The notes: generated by a model not told the origin, from the sequence alone. A stretch of DNA of 42,514 bases from Lutibacter sp. (GCF_021647475.1 NZ_JAKIUR010000025.1:1-42514), one strand, 5' to 3'. Positions 22,908-31,764 are shown, counted from the stretch's first letter. A program made the numbers and translations.

Positions 22908-23752
22908 TTTTTATACTGATTTAATAAAGCAAAATAAGAATGTTTTGAAATATCTTTTAATATTTCAGGAAAAGTTGTTGGTTTGTAAAAAGAAACGTTT
23001 CTAATATATTGATATAGCATAGTAAACAGTTCTGATTCTTTTTTAATATCTCCCATTAATTGAATTTTAATTTTTTCTGGATTAAGTTTTAATTGTTCGG
23101 CTGTAAATAAAATGTAATAAATAAAATCTTCTTTTGTTGTAAAATCAAAGCAGTTATATAAAATCAATTTATTATGATGTATTATTATAATTTCAAACTG
23201 ATTTTTAGTAACATTTACAAAACAGATTTCTTCGGCTGTATTTTTAAATTGTTGTAGTAGATTTTCAATTAAAATAGTAGAAGAATGTTTATAGAAAAAT
23301 GTACCGTAAACATCAATCATAAAATTGTTGATATTTACAAAAGGAACATAAACATTTATAATTTCTGTGTTTAAAACGGTATCATAAGTTATAAAATCGT
23401 CTTCCAATAACTTAACGGAATATTGCAAATAACTGGGTAATTTATTTTTATCAAAGAAAGCCTTAGGAACTTGGGTAACTAAATTGTTAAAATGAGCAAC
23501 ACTAACTGAATTATATTTTAAAGATAAAATTTTATGATTGGCATAAATTTCTTTTACTAATTCTAGATGTTTTTGTGGCGATATTTTTTTTTCTTTAAAT
23601 TCATATACTTCAAATACACCAATTTTTTTTTGAATTTTATTGTAAACACAAAAAGAAAATCCATCCAAACTAAGTTGGATGGATAAATGGTTATCTAATA
23701 AATTTAGATAATCTACGTTATTCGTCTGTATTTTGTTTATCTCCTTTATCAT
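22904..23752 (-). CDS. DUF3822 family protein
   Basis: A 282-residue protein found mainly in Bacteroidota; I recognise the DUF3822 pattern from LSIQLSLDGFSFCVYN near the start and from its place beside rsmD. No catalytic motif or membrane span is visible; the fold may be actin-like (paired ribonuclease-H-like domains), but I cannot confirm that. The start ATG 23752 (MIKEINKIQ) overlaps the preceding gene by 35 bases; earlier in-frame starts overlap more. Function unknown. Confidence 0.65.
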   Translation of the reverse strand: MIKEINKIQTNNVDYLNLLDNHLSIQLSLDGFSFCVYNKIQKKIGVFEVYEFKEKKISPQKHLELVKEIYANHKILSLKYNSVSVAHFNNLVTQVPKAFFDKNKLPSYLQYSVKLLEDDFITYDTVLNTEIINVYVPFVNINNFMIDVYGTFFYKHSSTILIENLLQQFKNTAEEICFVNVTKNQFEIIIIHHNKLILYNCFDFTTKEDFIYYILFTAEQLKLNPEKIKIQLMGDIKKESELFTMLYQYIRNVSFYKPTTFPEILKDISKHSYFALLNQYKK

Positions 23753-24452
23753 AAAATGGAGGCCAGTTACCATCCTCGCTAACATCATCAAGTGAACCTA
23801 CTTTTACAAATGCACCTTTAATGTCATCTCCGCCAATAGCATCCTTTTCTTGATTGATTAAATTATAATCCATTCCTTTTAAAATTAATGCTTTATCTAC
23901 TTTAATTTCAAATACTGGAGTTTTTATAGTACCAAATTTTTCAATAATACTTGTTTCAATTTTAAATTGTTGATTGGTGCCAGGTATTTGCAACATGTTT
24001 TTATAATCTTTACCTTTAAATAAATCTTTAACAGGTTCATAACCAACAGTATCTACAACTCTTTCTTCAACTTCTTTTGTAATTCCACCACCAAGATGAA
24101 TAGTTTTTGGAACGTTTTTAGTTTGAGTTACAGCAAATTGTGCAGTATCAATAAAAGCAATTAAATTTGCTCCATTATTTGTGTAATTACCAGTTACTCT
24201 TTTATGAGCTACTTCAGCATCACGTAATATTTTAAGTACTTTAATTACTTTAGCATATTTAACTTTTTTCTCTTTGTTAAATTTAATTGGCTTAGTTACT
24301 TCAAAATTAATTTTATAAACCAAAAATATTGCTAATGCAATAAGAATTATGGAAATAATCCAATGTAATTTTTTAGGAATGTAATTTACAATAGCATAAG
24401 CTAATAAAACAGTAACTATAATTGCTGCTAGTATAATAAAAAATGTTATCAT
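23718..24452 (-). CDS. Conserved hypothetical membrane protein
   Basis: A 244-residue protein starting at ATG 24452 (MITFFIILAAIIVTVLLAYA). Two adjacent membrane helices (about 2-22 and 30-48) anchor a soluble C-terminal domain of about 190 residues containing KVLKILRDAEVAHKRVTGNY, a pattern reminiscent of a pilin-like or TadE-like helix followed by a globular part. The soluble side cannot be assigned with confidence. It starts the operon membrane protein-DUF3822-rsmD and overlaps the next gene by 35 bases. A perfect TAGATTTG box lies 22 bases upstream. I do not recognise a function. Confidence 0.6.
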   Translation of the reverse strand: MITFFIILAAIIVTVLLAYAIVNYIPKKLHWIISIILIALAIFLVYKINFEVTKPIKFNKEKKVKYAKVIKVLKILRDAEVAHKRVTGNYTNNGANLIAFIDTAQFAVTQTKNVPKTIHLGGGITKEVEERVVDTVGYEPVKDLFKGKDYKNMLQIPGTNQQFKIETSIIEKFGTIKTPVFEIKVDKALILKGMDYNLINQEKDAIGGDDIKGAFVKVGSLDDVSEDGNWPPFYDKGDKQNTDE

Positions 24453-24473
24453 TTGAGTTTTTTTTGTTTGTAG

Positions 24474-24481
24474 CAAATCTA
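24474..24481 (-). promoter_or_regulatory. Candidate -7 element (TAGATTTG) of the membrane protein-DUF3822-rsmD operon
   Basis: The minus strand reads TAGATTTG, an exact TAnnTTTG match, 22 bases upstream of the start codon. No clear -33 TTTG is present. Confidence 0.4.
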
Positions 24482-24526
24482 CAAATTTTTTTTAATGAGA
24501 AAAATTTTTCTGCATAAATCAATTTG

Positions 24527-24534
24527 TATATTTG
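24527..24534 (+). promoter_or_regulatory. Candidate -7 element (TATATTTG) for the RecD-like helicase gene
   Basis: TATATTTG is an exact TAnnTTTG match, 16 bases upstream of the ATG at 24550; only a T-rich run occupies the -33 position. Confidence 0.45.
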
Positions 24535-24549
24535 AATTTTATTTGACTT

Positions 24550-25974
24550 ATGACAAAAACCGCACCAGATTTTTTTAAGGATTTACTTACGAAATTCCCT
24601 TTTGAGCCAACAAATTCGCAAGAAATATTGCTTGAAAAGTTATCAGATTTTATATTTGATAAAAATCAACAATCCCTTTTTTTATTAAAAGGATATGCCG
24701 GTACAGGTAAAACTACTACTATTAGTACGGTGGTTAATAACTTGTGGCGTGCTGGTAAAAAAGCAGTTTTATTGGCTCCAACGGGTAGAGCAGCTAAAGT
24801 TATTTCAGGATATTCAAATCGTGCGGCATTTACCATTCATAAAAAAATATATCATCCTAGGAAAAATAAATCAGGCGGTGTTAATTTTGTATTGCAACAA
24901 AATAAACATACTAATACTATTTTTATTGTGGATGAAGCCTCAATGATTTCTGATGCTACTACTGGATCAAAATTATTTGAAAACGGTTCTTTATTAGATG
25001 ATTTAATCTCCTATGTGTACTCTGGAGTGTATTGTAAACTAATTTTAATTGGAGATACTGCACAATTACCACCTGTTAAGTTAGTTTTAAGTCCTGCCTT
25101 AGATGCCCACAAACTAAGTATTAATTACCATAAAGAAGTTACAGAATTTGAATTAAGTGAAGTTATGCGTCAGCATAAAGATTCTGGTATTTTAATAAAT
25201 GCTACTGATTTACGTTTGCAAATTGCGAACCAGGGAAATCAATTTAAGTTTCAACTTAATTTTCCAGATTTAATTAGGTTGGTAGATGGTTATGATATTG
25301 AAGATGCTATTAATACTGCTTATGATAATATTGGAGTAGAAGATACTGCTTTTATTGTTCGTTCTAATAAACGGGCAAATCAATACAATCAGCAAATTAG
25401 AAGTAAAATTAGAGGTCAGGAAAATGAGATTTCTACTGGGGATTTTATAATGATAGTAAAAAATAATTATTTCTGGTTAAAGGAAAGTAGTAATGCCGGA
25501 TTTATAGCCAACGGTGATATTTGTGAAATTTTAGAAATATTTTCAATTAAAGAATTATATGGATTTAGGTTTGCTGAAGTTAAAATAAGAATGATTGATT
25601 ATCCCAATCAACGTCCGTTTGAAACTGTTTTACTATTAGATACGTTAAGTTCTGAAACGCCATCATTATCTTATGAAGATTCAAATCGATTGTATCAAGA
25701 AGTAGCAAAAGATTTTACTGCTGAAAAATCAAAGTACAAGCAATTGTTAGGTGTAAAAAAGAGCAAGTATTTTAACGCCTTACAAGTAAAATTTTCATAC
25801 GCAGTAACCTGTCATAAATCACAAGGTGGACAATGGAAAACTGTTTTTATTGAGCAACCGTATTTACCTGAAGGTCAAAATATTGAATATCTTCGTTGGT
25901 TATACACAGCGGTTACACGAGCACAAGAAAAAGTGTACTTAATAGGTTTTAAAGATGAAATGTTTGAAGATTAA
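24550..25974 (+). CDS. RecD-like superfamily 1B DNA helicase
   Basis: A 474-residue helicase. Walker A lies in LLKGYAGTGKTTTIS (K54), Walker B in IFIVDEASMIS, and motif III in LILIGDTAQLPPV. The C-terminal UvrD_C_2 part has SYAVTCHKSQGGQWKTVFIE and WLYTAVTRAQEKVYLIG. It lacks the N-terminal extension of RecD2 and no recB or recC is nearby, so it is one of the compact stand-alone RecD/Pif1-like helicases of Bacteroidota; the partner and exact repair role are unknown. Its stop overlaps the ybaB stop (shared TTAA). Confidence 0.88.
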   Translation: MTKTAPDFFKDLLTKFPFEPTNSQEILLEKLSDFIFDKNQQSLFLLKGYAGTGKTTTISTVVNNLWRAGKKAVLLAPTGRAAKVISGYSNRAAFTIHKKIYHPRKNKSGGVNFVLQQNKHTNTIFIVDEASMISDATTGSKLFENGSLLDDLISYVYSGVYCKLILIGDTAQLPPVKLVLSPALDAHKLSINYHKEVTEFELSEVMRQHKDSGILINATDLRLQIANQGNQFKFQLNFPDLIRLVDGYDIEDAINTAYDNIGVEDTAFIVRSNKRANQYNQQIRSKIRGQENEISTGDFIMIVKNNYFWLKESSNAGFIANGDICEILEIFSIKELYGFRFAEVKIRMIDYPNQRPFETVLLLDTLSSETPSLSYEDSNRLYQEVAKDFTAEKSKYKQLLGVKKSKYFNALQVKFSYAVTCHKSQGGQWKTVFIEQPYLPEGQNIEYLRWLYTAVTRAQEKVYLIGFKDEMFED

Positions 25975-26291
25975 ATTAAATTATTCATTCCTGGAATATT
26001 TGGCATTCCATTTTTGGCAGCAGTAGAAAGTTCTGTTTCTTTAATTTCATTGGCTTTAGAAAGTGCTTTATTTAAAGCAATCACTAAATAATCTTCAATT
26101 TCTTCTTTATTAGTTAAATTTTCAGAAATAGTAATATTTTTAATTTCATTATTAGCAGTCACAGATACTTTTACAGCTCCATTATTCGCTTGTTCATCAA
26201 TAATTATTGTGTGTAATCGTTGTTTTGTAGCTTCAATATTTTGTTGAGCTTCTTTCAACTTTAGCATCATATTACCTAAATCACCAAACAT
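25971..26291 (-). CDS. ybaB: YbaB/EbfC nucleoid-associated protein
   Basis: A 106-residue protein of the YbaB/EbfC family: MFGDLGNMMLKLKEAQQNIEA forms the first helix, DEQANNGAVKVSVTANNEI the central strands, and the C-terminus has GMPNIPGM. It is a small DNA-binding dimer. Outside Bacteroidota the gene often follows dnaX and precedes recR; here it stands alone, divergent from the peptidase gene and convergent with the helicase. Confidence 0.9.
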   Translation of the reverse strand: MFGDLGNMMLKLKEAQQNIEATKQRLHTIIIDEQANNGAVKVSVTANNEIKNITISENLTNKEEIEDYLVIALNKALSKANEIKETELSTAAKNGMPNIPGMNNLI

Positions 26292-26320
26292 TTTAATGTA
26301 ATTTTAATTTTAGTAGCGGA

Positions 26321-26337
26321 CAAATATACTACTTTTG
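26321..26337. promoter_or_regulatory. Back-to-back -7 elements between ybaB and the peptidase gene
   Basis: The minus strand reads TATATTTG at 26321-26328 (for ybaB) and the plus strand TACTTTTG at 26330-26337 (for the peptidase). Both match TAnnTTTG exactly and nearly abut, so the two transcripts would start about 30 bases apart in opposite directions. Confidence 0.5.
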
Positions 26338-26369
26338 CCAAGTTAAATTTATTTTTACCAATCAATCCT

Positions 26370-28439
26370 ATGAATATACAATCACCCAAAGCAAAAAAAA
26401 TAGCTAAAAAATTAGTGAAATATAATGATGAACGAATAGATAATTATTATTGGTTAAATGATAGCGAAAATCCTGAAGTTTTAGCATATTTAAATGCCGA
26501 AAATGAATATTATGATAAGATAACAGCAGATTTTAAACCATTACAAGAAGATTTATTTAAGGAAATGAAATCTAGAATTAAGGAAGATGATGAATCAGTT
26601 CCTTATAAAAAAAATCAATATTTATATATTACTAAATTTAAAACCGGACAACAATATCCAATTTTTACTCGTAAAAAAGATTCCTTAAATGCAGTTGAAG
26701 AAATAATGTTTGATGTTAATAAAATGGCTGAAAAACATGCGTATTATAATTTATCAGGAATTTCTGTGAGTCCTAATAATAAAATGGCTGCGTTTGGGGT
26801 AGATACGGTTAGTAGAAGGCAATATACCTTGCATTTTAAAAATTTAGAAACAGGTGAAATTTTAGAAGAAGAAATTATAAATACTACGGGTTCGGCTACT
26901 TGGGCAAATGACAATAAAACTATTTTTTACACCCAAAAAAATTCTACAACGTTACGTGGCGAAAAAATATTTAAACATATTTTAGGCACAAAACCTTCTG
27001 AAGATATTGAAATTTATTTTGAAGAAGAGGAAGCTTTTAATACTTATGTTTATAAAACAAAATCCGAAAAATATCTAGTAATAGGTTCATACAGTACGGT
27101 TTCTAGTGAGTATAGAATATTAGAAGCTGATAATCCAAATGGAGAATTTAAAGTTTTCCAAGCTAGAAAACGTGACTTAGAATATAGTATTGCACACTTT
27201 AATGAGCACTTTTATATTTTAACTAATAAAGATGATGCTATTAATTTTAAATTAATGAGAACTTCTGAAAAGACCACAAATAAAGAGCATTGGGAAGAAG
27301 TTATGAAACATAGAAAAGATGTTTTATTAGAAGACATTTCTATTTTTAAAGATTTTTTAGTAGTTGAGGAACGTAGCAATGGTTTGAATAAAATTCGTAT
27401 AATTAAATGGGATAAATCTGAAGATTTTTATTTGCCTTTTGAAGAGGAAACCTATTCCGCAGGTGTTTATTTTAATCCAGAATACGATACAAATGTAATC
27501 CGTTACGGTTATAATTCTATGACTACACCAAATTCTGTTATCGATTTTAATGTAGATGATAAAACTAAAATTATTAAAAAAGAACAACAGGTTTTAGGTG
27601 GAGACTTTGATAAAAATAATTATAAAAGTGAACGGATTTGGGCTACTGCGAAAGACGGAGTTAAAATTCCTATTTCGTTGGTGTATCATAAAAATACAAA
27701 CTTATCAGAAAACACTCCGTTATTACTTTACGGTTATGGCTCTTATGGATATACCATTGATGCAGGATTTAGCTCAACACGTTTAAGTTTGTTAAATCGT
27801 GGATTTGTGTTTGCTATTGCACACGTTAGAGGAAGTGAGTATTTAGGAAGAAATTGGTATGAAACAGGTAAATTATTACATAAAAAAAACACGTTTACCG
27901 ATTTTATTGCTTGTGGAGAACATTTAATTTCAAAAAAATATACTTCAGAAAAACATTTATATGCAAGTGGAGGTTCAGCAGGAGGATTATTAATGGGAGC
28001 GATAATTAATATGGAACCCAATTTATTTAATGGAATTGTTGCAAACGTTCCTTTTGTAGATGTTTTAACTACCATGTTAGATGATTCTATACCTTTAACA
28101 ACAGGCGAATATGATGAATGGGGAAATCCAAATGATAAAAAATATTACAATTATATAAAATCATATTCACCAATTGATAATGTTACGGCTCAAAATTACC
28201 CAAATATGTTGGTAACAACAGGATTGCATGATTCTCAAGTGCAATATTTTGAACCAGCAAAATGGGTGGCAAAACTCAGAGAATTAAAAACAGATAAAAA
28301 TATTTTAATAATGCATACCAATATGGAAGCTGGTCATGGTGGTGCTTCAGGAAGATTTAATGCTTTAAAAGAAACGGCAAGAGACTATGGATTTATTTTA
28401 GGATTAGAAGGTTACACTTCATTTAAAAAAAATTATTAA
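26370..28439 (+). CDS. Oligopeptidase B-like prolyl oligopeptidase family (S9) serine peptidase
   Basis: A 689-residue S9 peptidase. The N-terminal two thirds is a beta-propeller; the C-terminal alpha/beta hydrolase domain carries the triad S536 in ASGGSAGG, D621 in TGLHDSQV and H656 in EAGHGG. The opening NDERIDNYYWLND and the acidic stretch resemble oligopeptidase B (protease II), which cleaves short peptides after Lys/Arg. No signal peptide is seen, so it is probably cytosolic. It is a single-gene unit with its own promoter box 33 bases upstream. Confidence 0.92.
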   Translation: MNIQSPKAKKIAKKLVKYNDERIDNYYWLNDSENPEVLAYLNAENEYYDKITADFKPLQEDLFKEMKSRIKEDDESVPYKKNQYLYITKFKTGQQYPIFTRKKDSLNAVEEIMFDVNKMAEKHAYYNLSGISVSPNNKMAAFGVDTVSRRQYTLHFKNLETGEILEEEIINTTGSATWANDNKTIFYTQKNSTTLRGEKIFKHILGTKPSEDIEIYFEEEEAFNTYVYKTKSEKYLVIGSYSTVSSEYRILEADNPNGEFKVFQARKRDLEYSIAHFNEHFYILTNKDDAINFKLMRTSEKTTNKEHWEEVMKHRKDVLLEDISIFKDFLVVEERSNGLNKIRIIKWDKSEDFYLPFEEETYSAGVYFNPEYDTNVIRYGYNSMTTPNSVIDFNVDDKTKIIKKEQQVLGGDFDKNNYKSERIWATAKDGVKIPISLVYHKNTNLSENTPLLLYGYGSYGYTIDAGFSSTRLSLLNRGFVFAIAHVRGSEYLGRNWYETGKLLHKKNTFTDFIACGEHLISKKYTSEKHLYASGGSAGGLLMGAIINMEPNLFNGIVANVPFVDVLTTMLDDSIPLTTGEYDEWGNPNDKKYYNYIKSYSPIDNVTAQNYPNMLVTTGLHDSQVQYFEPAKWVAKLRELKTDKNILIMHTNMEAGHGGASGRFNALKETARDYGFILGLEGYTSFKKNY

Positions 28440-28508
28440 ATTTGCATGTTGTTTAATATTAATTTATGTATCAAAATATAAATTTATATTAGAAAAAAAC
28501 TCTAAAAA

Positions 28509-29543
28509 ATGACAAAAAATACAGGTATTAGTAATACTATTTTAGACCTTATAGGTAATACTCCCTTAATTAGATTAAATAAAATAACAAAAGATCTTCC
28601 TGGAAATTTTTACGCTAAATACGAAGCATTCAATCCTGGGCATTCTATGAAAGATAGAATTGCATTACATATAATTGAAGCTGCGGAACGTAAAGGATTG
28701 CTCAATAAGGATAGTACAATTATTGAAACAACTTCTGGTAATACTGGTTTTAGTTTAGCCTTAGTTAGTATTATAAAAGGTTATAAATGCATGTTAGCAG
28801 TTAGTTCCAAAGCTTCTGTAGGAAAAATTAACATGCTTAAAGCAATGGGAGCAAAAGTTTATGTTTGTCCCGCACATGTAAAAGCAGATGATCCAAGATC
28901 TTATTATGAAGTAGCAAAAAGATTACATAGAGAAACAGCAAATTCTGTTTATATCAACCAATATTTTAATGATTTAAATTCTGAAGCTTATTATCTTTCT
29001 TTAGGTCCAGAAATTTGGAAACAAACTGAAGGTAAAATTACCCATTTAATTGCTGCCAGTGGTACTGGAGGAACTATTTCGGGAGTTTCAAAATATTTAA
29101 AAGAACAAAATCCTAATATAAAATCGTTAGGTGTTGATGCTTATGGTTCAATTTTGAAAAAATTTCATGAAACAGGAGAATTTGATAAAGATGAAATTTA
29201 TCCATACAGAATTGAAGGATTAGGTAAAAATTTAATTCCAACAGCAACTCATTTTGAAGTCATTGATGTTTTTGAAAAAGTTACCGATGAAGCTGCTGCT
29301 CATAGAGCTAGGGAATTAGCCGTTACAGAAGGATTATTTACAGGTTATACAAGTGGAGCAGTGGTACAAGCTGCTATACAATATGCTGAAAAAGGAATGT
29401 TTGATAAAAATTCTAACGTTGTATTAATTTTACCAGATCACGGTTCTCGTTATATGGAAAAAATTTATAGTGATGATTGGATGAAAGAACAAGGATTTTT
29501 TGATACTCAAAAACAAGCACTTGAAGAAGTAGAATATTTATAA
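28509..29543 (+). CDS. Cysteine-synthase-like PLP enzyme, possibly cysteate synthase
   Basis: A 344-residue fold-type II PLP enzyme. The PLP lysine is K48 in NPGHSMKDRIA, the substrate loop is TTSGNTGF, and the phosphate loop is ASGTGGTISG. The family makes cysteine, cystathionine, threonine or cysteate by beta-replacement. There is no C-terminal CBS domain. The next gene is an alpha-oxoamine synthase of the kind linked to capnine/sulfonolipid synthesis in Flavobacteriia, which needs cysteate, so a cysteate synthase role (O-phosphoserine or similar plus sulfite) is inferred from the pairing. Ordinary cysteine or cystathionine synthesis remains possible. Confidence 0.6.
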   Translation: MTKNTGISNTILDLIGNTPLIRLNKITKDLPGNFYAKYEAFNPGHSMKDRIALHIIEAAERKGLLNKDSTIIETTSGNTGFSLALVSIIKGYKCMLAVSSKASVGKINMLKAMGAKVYVCPAHVKADDPRSYYEVAKRLHRETANSVYINQYFNDLNSEAYYLSLGPEIWKQTEGKITHLIAASGTGGTISGVSKYLKEQNPNIKSLGVDAYGSILKKFHETGEFDKDEIYPYRIEGLGKNLIPTATHFEVIDVFEKVTDEAAAHRARELAVTEGLFTGYTSGAVVQAAIQYAEKGMFDKNSNVVLILPDHGSRYMEKIYSDDWMKEQGFFDTQKQALEEVEYL

Positions 29544-29565
29544 AAAAATAGTTTTAATTATATTG

Positions 29566-29599
29566 AAAAGAGGTTAAATAAATTTATTTAACCTCTTTT
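29566..29599 (+). terminator. Strong terminator after the cysteine-synthase-like gene
   Basis: A 15-bp perfect stem (29566-29580 with 29585-29599), AATT loop and following T-run, 22 bases past the stop. It separates the two sulfonolipid-type genes into distinct transcripts. Confidence 0.9.
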
Positions 29600-29614
29600 T
29601 TTATGACCTTTACA

Positions 29615-29646
29615 TTTGATTAGCACAAAAAAAATACTTTACTTTG
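29615..29646 (+). promoter_or_regulatory. Promoter of the alpha-oxoamine synthase gene
   Basis: TTTG (29615-29618) is followed after 20 bases by TTACTTTG (29639-29646), one mismatch from TAnnTTTG, 52 bases upstream of the start codon. Confidence 0.6.
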
Positions 29647-29670
29647 TAAACATTAAAAATGTAACCTTAA

Positions 29671-29689
29671 ATTTACATTTTATGTAAAT
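29671..29689. promoter_or_regulatory. Inverted repeat in the leader of the alpha-oxoamine synthase gene
   Basis: A perfect inverted repeat ATTTACAT-TTT-ATGTAAAT lies between the promoter and the start codon at 29699, a position where a bound repressor could block transcription. No T-run follows, so it is not a terminator. Confidence 0.4.
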
Positions 29690-29698
29690 AGATACTGA

Positions 29699-30946
29699 AT
29701 GAAAGACTTATTTGAAAGAATTATAAAGGACAAAGGTCCATTAGGAAAATGGGCTGCACAGGCTGAAGGATATTATGTTTTTCCAAAATTAGAAGGTGAA
29801 ATATCAAATAGAATGATATTTAACGGGAAAAGAGTAATCACCTGGAGCATAAATGATTACTTAGGTTTATCAAATCATCCAGAAGTTAGAAAAGCTGATG
29901 CAGAAGCTGCAGCTGAATACGGAATGGCATATCCAATGGGATCAAGAATGATGTCTGGTCATACAAAATTTCACGAACAATTAGAAGAGGAATTAGCAGC
30001 ATTTGTTGAAAAAGAATCTGCTTATTTAGTTAATTTCGGTTATCAAGGTATGGTTTCAGCCATTGATGCTTTGGTAACTAAACATGATGTAATTGTTTAT
30101 GATATGGATGCTCATGCTTGTATTATTGACGGTGTTAGATTACATTCAGGTAAACGATTTACTTTTCAACACAACAACATTGAAAGTTTAGAAACTAACT
30201 TAAGACGAGCAACCAAATTAGCAGAAGAAAATAATGGTGGAATTTTAGTGATTTCAGAAGGTGTTTTTGGAATGCGTGGGGAACAAGGTGTTTTAAAAGA
30301 GATTGTTGATTTAAAGAAAAAATATAACTTTAGATTATTGGTAGATGATGCTCATGGTTTTGGCACTTTAGGGAAAGATGGTAAAGGAACTGGATTTGAG
30401 CAAGGTGTACAAGATGATATTGATGTATATTTTGCAACTTTTGCAAAATCTATGGCAGGTATTGGAGCATTTTTTGCTGCAGATAAAAATATTATTCAAT
30501 ACTTACAATATAATATGCGTTCGCAAATATTTGCTAAATCATTGCCAATGCCTATGGTTAAAGGAGCTTTAAAACGTTTAGACATGTTAAGAACCATGCC
30601 CGAATTAAAAGAAAAACTTTGGGAAAACGTAAATGCATTACAAAATGGTTTAAAAGAGAATGGCTTTAATATTGGCAATACAAATACTTGTGTAACTCCT
30701 GTTTTTTTAGAAGGTGATATTCCAGAGGCAATGGCTATGGTAAATGATCTACGTGAAAATTATGGTGTTTTCTGTTCAATTGTGGTATATCCAGTTGTGC
30801 CAAAAGGAATGATTTTGTTACGATTAATTCCAACAGCTACTCATAATTTAGAAGATGTTAAAGAAACAATCACTGCTTTTTCAGCAATAAGAGAAAAGTT
30901 AGAGAAAGGTATTTATAAACGTATTGCTGCTAGCATGATGAAATAA
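29699..30946 (+). CDS. Alpha-oxoamine synthase, probably cysteate acyltransferase for capnine/sulfonolipid synthesis
   Basis: A 415-residue fold-type I PLP enzyme of the group that contains serine palmitoyltransferase, 7-keto-8-aminopelargonate synthase and 2-amino-3-ketobutyrate ligase. The PLP lysine is K250 in FATFAKSMAGIG, with the aspartate and histidine in LLVDDAHGFGTLG and the stacking histidine region YDMDAHACIIDG. The N-terminus carries an extra segment (about 1-45) compared with biotin-pathway members. In Flavobacterium johnsoniae and Chryseobacterium, an enzyme of this type condenses cysteate with an acyl group to start capnine/sulfonolipid synthesis, lipids tied to gliding. The adjacent cysteine-synthase-like gene supports this over serine palmitoyltransferase, which remains an alternative. 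Confidence 0.7.
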   Translation: MKDLFERIIKDKGPLGKWAAQAEGYYVFPKLEGEISNRMIFNGKRVITWSINDYLGLSNHPEVRKADAEAAAEYGMAYPMGSRMMSGHTKFHEQLEEELAAFVEKESAYLVNFGYQGMVSAIDALVTKHDVIVYDMDAHACIIDGVRLHSGKRFTFQHNNIESLETNLRRATKLAEENNGGILVISEGVFGMRGEQGVLKEIVDLKKKYNFRLLVDDAHGFGTLGKDGKGTGFEQGVQDDIDVYFATFAKSMAGIGAFFAADKNIIQYLQYNMRSQIFAKSLPMPMVKGALKRLDMLRTMPELKEKLWENVNALQNGLKENGFNIGNTNTCVTPVFLEGDIPEAMAMVNDLRENYGVFCSIVVYPVVPKGMILLRLIPTATHNLEDVKETITAFSAIREKLEKGIYKRIAASMMK

Positions 30947-30967
30947 AATATACCTAATTAATTGTAT

Positions 30968-31001
30968 AAAAAAGCCTTTTAGAATTCTAAAAGGCTTTTT
31001 T
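30968..31001. terminator. Bidirectional terminator between the oxoamine synthase and fnr-like genes
   Basis: A perfectly palindromic 34-base hairpin, core GCCTTTTAGAATTCTAAAAGGC, with A-run and T-run flanks. It serves both convergent genes. Confidence 0.92.
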
Positions 31002-31022
31002 ATATTAAAATAAAATTCGTTT

Positions 31023-31709
31023 TTAATAACCTTCTGAAATGTTTTTAAGTGAATTCATATCTAAAATTTTAATTTTTTTCCCTTTTAAATCAATGATCTT
31101 ATCCTTTTTTAAATTAGATAATAAACGAATGGCAGATTCGGTTGCAGTACCTATTGTATTTGCAATTTCTTCTCTTGTTAAAATAACATCTATAAAACCT
31201 TCACTGTCGTAACCAAAAGTATCACTTAAATGCATAATTGTAGTTGCTAACCTATCTTTAACAGGTTTTTGAGCCATTTCTGAAATTAAGTTATTCGCTT
31301 CGTTTAATTGGTGAGAAATATTTTTCATTATGCTTAATGAAAATTGTGAATTTTCTTTTATAATATCTAAAATATCTCCTTTGGGTATAAAACAAACTCT
31401 CATATCTTCTAAAGCTGTAACATTCAAACCGACAGGTTCATCACTTAAAATAGACCTGTGACCTAAAATATCACCACCTTTTATGAATTTAATAATTTGT
31501 TCTTTACCGTTGGTGTTAAGTTTTGTTAACTTACATTTACCTTGATTAATACAATATAAACCATTTATAGAATTTCCTTCTGTCATTAAGTTTTCGCCTT
31601 TTTTTATAATTAGCGATGTTTTATGTTCAGAAAATTTTTCTAACTCTTCGTGAGTTAAGTTTCTTAATGCGTTTAATCTTTTTACAATACATTGGGTACA
31701 ATTTCCCAT
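31023..31709 (-). CDS. Crp/Fnr family transcription regulator
   Basis: A 228-residue regulator. The cyclic-nucleotide-binding-type domain (about 20-130) contains GLYCINQGKCKLTK and KGGDILGHRSILSDEP; the C-terminal helix-turn-helix has LTREEIANTIGTATESAIRLLSNL, with Glu and Arg spaced as in the CRP/FNR recognition helix. Cysteines C4 and C7 form an N-terminal CxxC like that of FNR; C53, C59 or another could complete an iron-sulfur site, so oxygen sensing is plausible. It is divergent from the cbb3 locus (117-base gap), where a TGA-N6-TCA palindrome lies between the two start codons. Confidence 0.85.
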   Translation of the reverse strand: MGNCTQCIVKRLNALRNLTHEELEKFSEHKTSLIIKKGENLMTEGNSINGLYCINQGKCKLTKLNTNGKEQIIKFIKGGDILGHRSILSDEPVGLNVTALEDMRVCFIPKGDILDIIKENSQFSLSIMKNISHQLNEANNLISEMAQKPVKDRLATTIMHLSDTFGYDSEGFIDVILTREEIANTIGTATESAIRLLSNLKKDKIIDLKGKKIKILDMNSLKNISEGY

Positions 31710-31746
31710 ATTTAGCTCAAATCTTTACTGTAATAAATAATTTTGG

Positions 31747-31754
31747 CAAAGGTA
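31747..31754 (-). promoter_or_regulatory. -7 element (TACCTTTG) of the fnr-like gene
   Basis: The minus strand reads TACCTTTG, an exact TAnnTTTG match, 38 bases upstream of the start codon. The Fnr-type palindrome at 31765-31776 starts 11 bases upstream of it, where a bound dimer could interfere with RNA polymerase. Confidence 0.55.
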
Positions 31755-31764
31755 CAAAATTTAA

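Noticed and set aside
27357..28075. Antisense open frames inside the S9 peptidase gene
   Set aside because: They overlap the catalytic domain coding sequence and show no recognisable domain.
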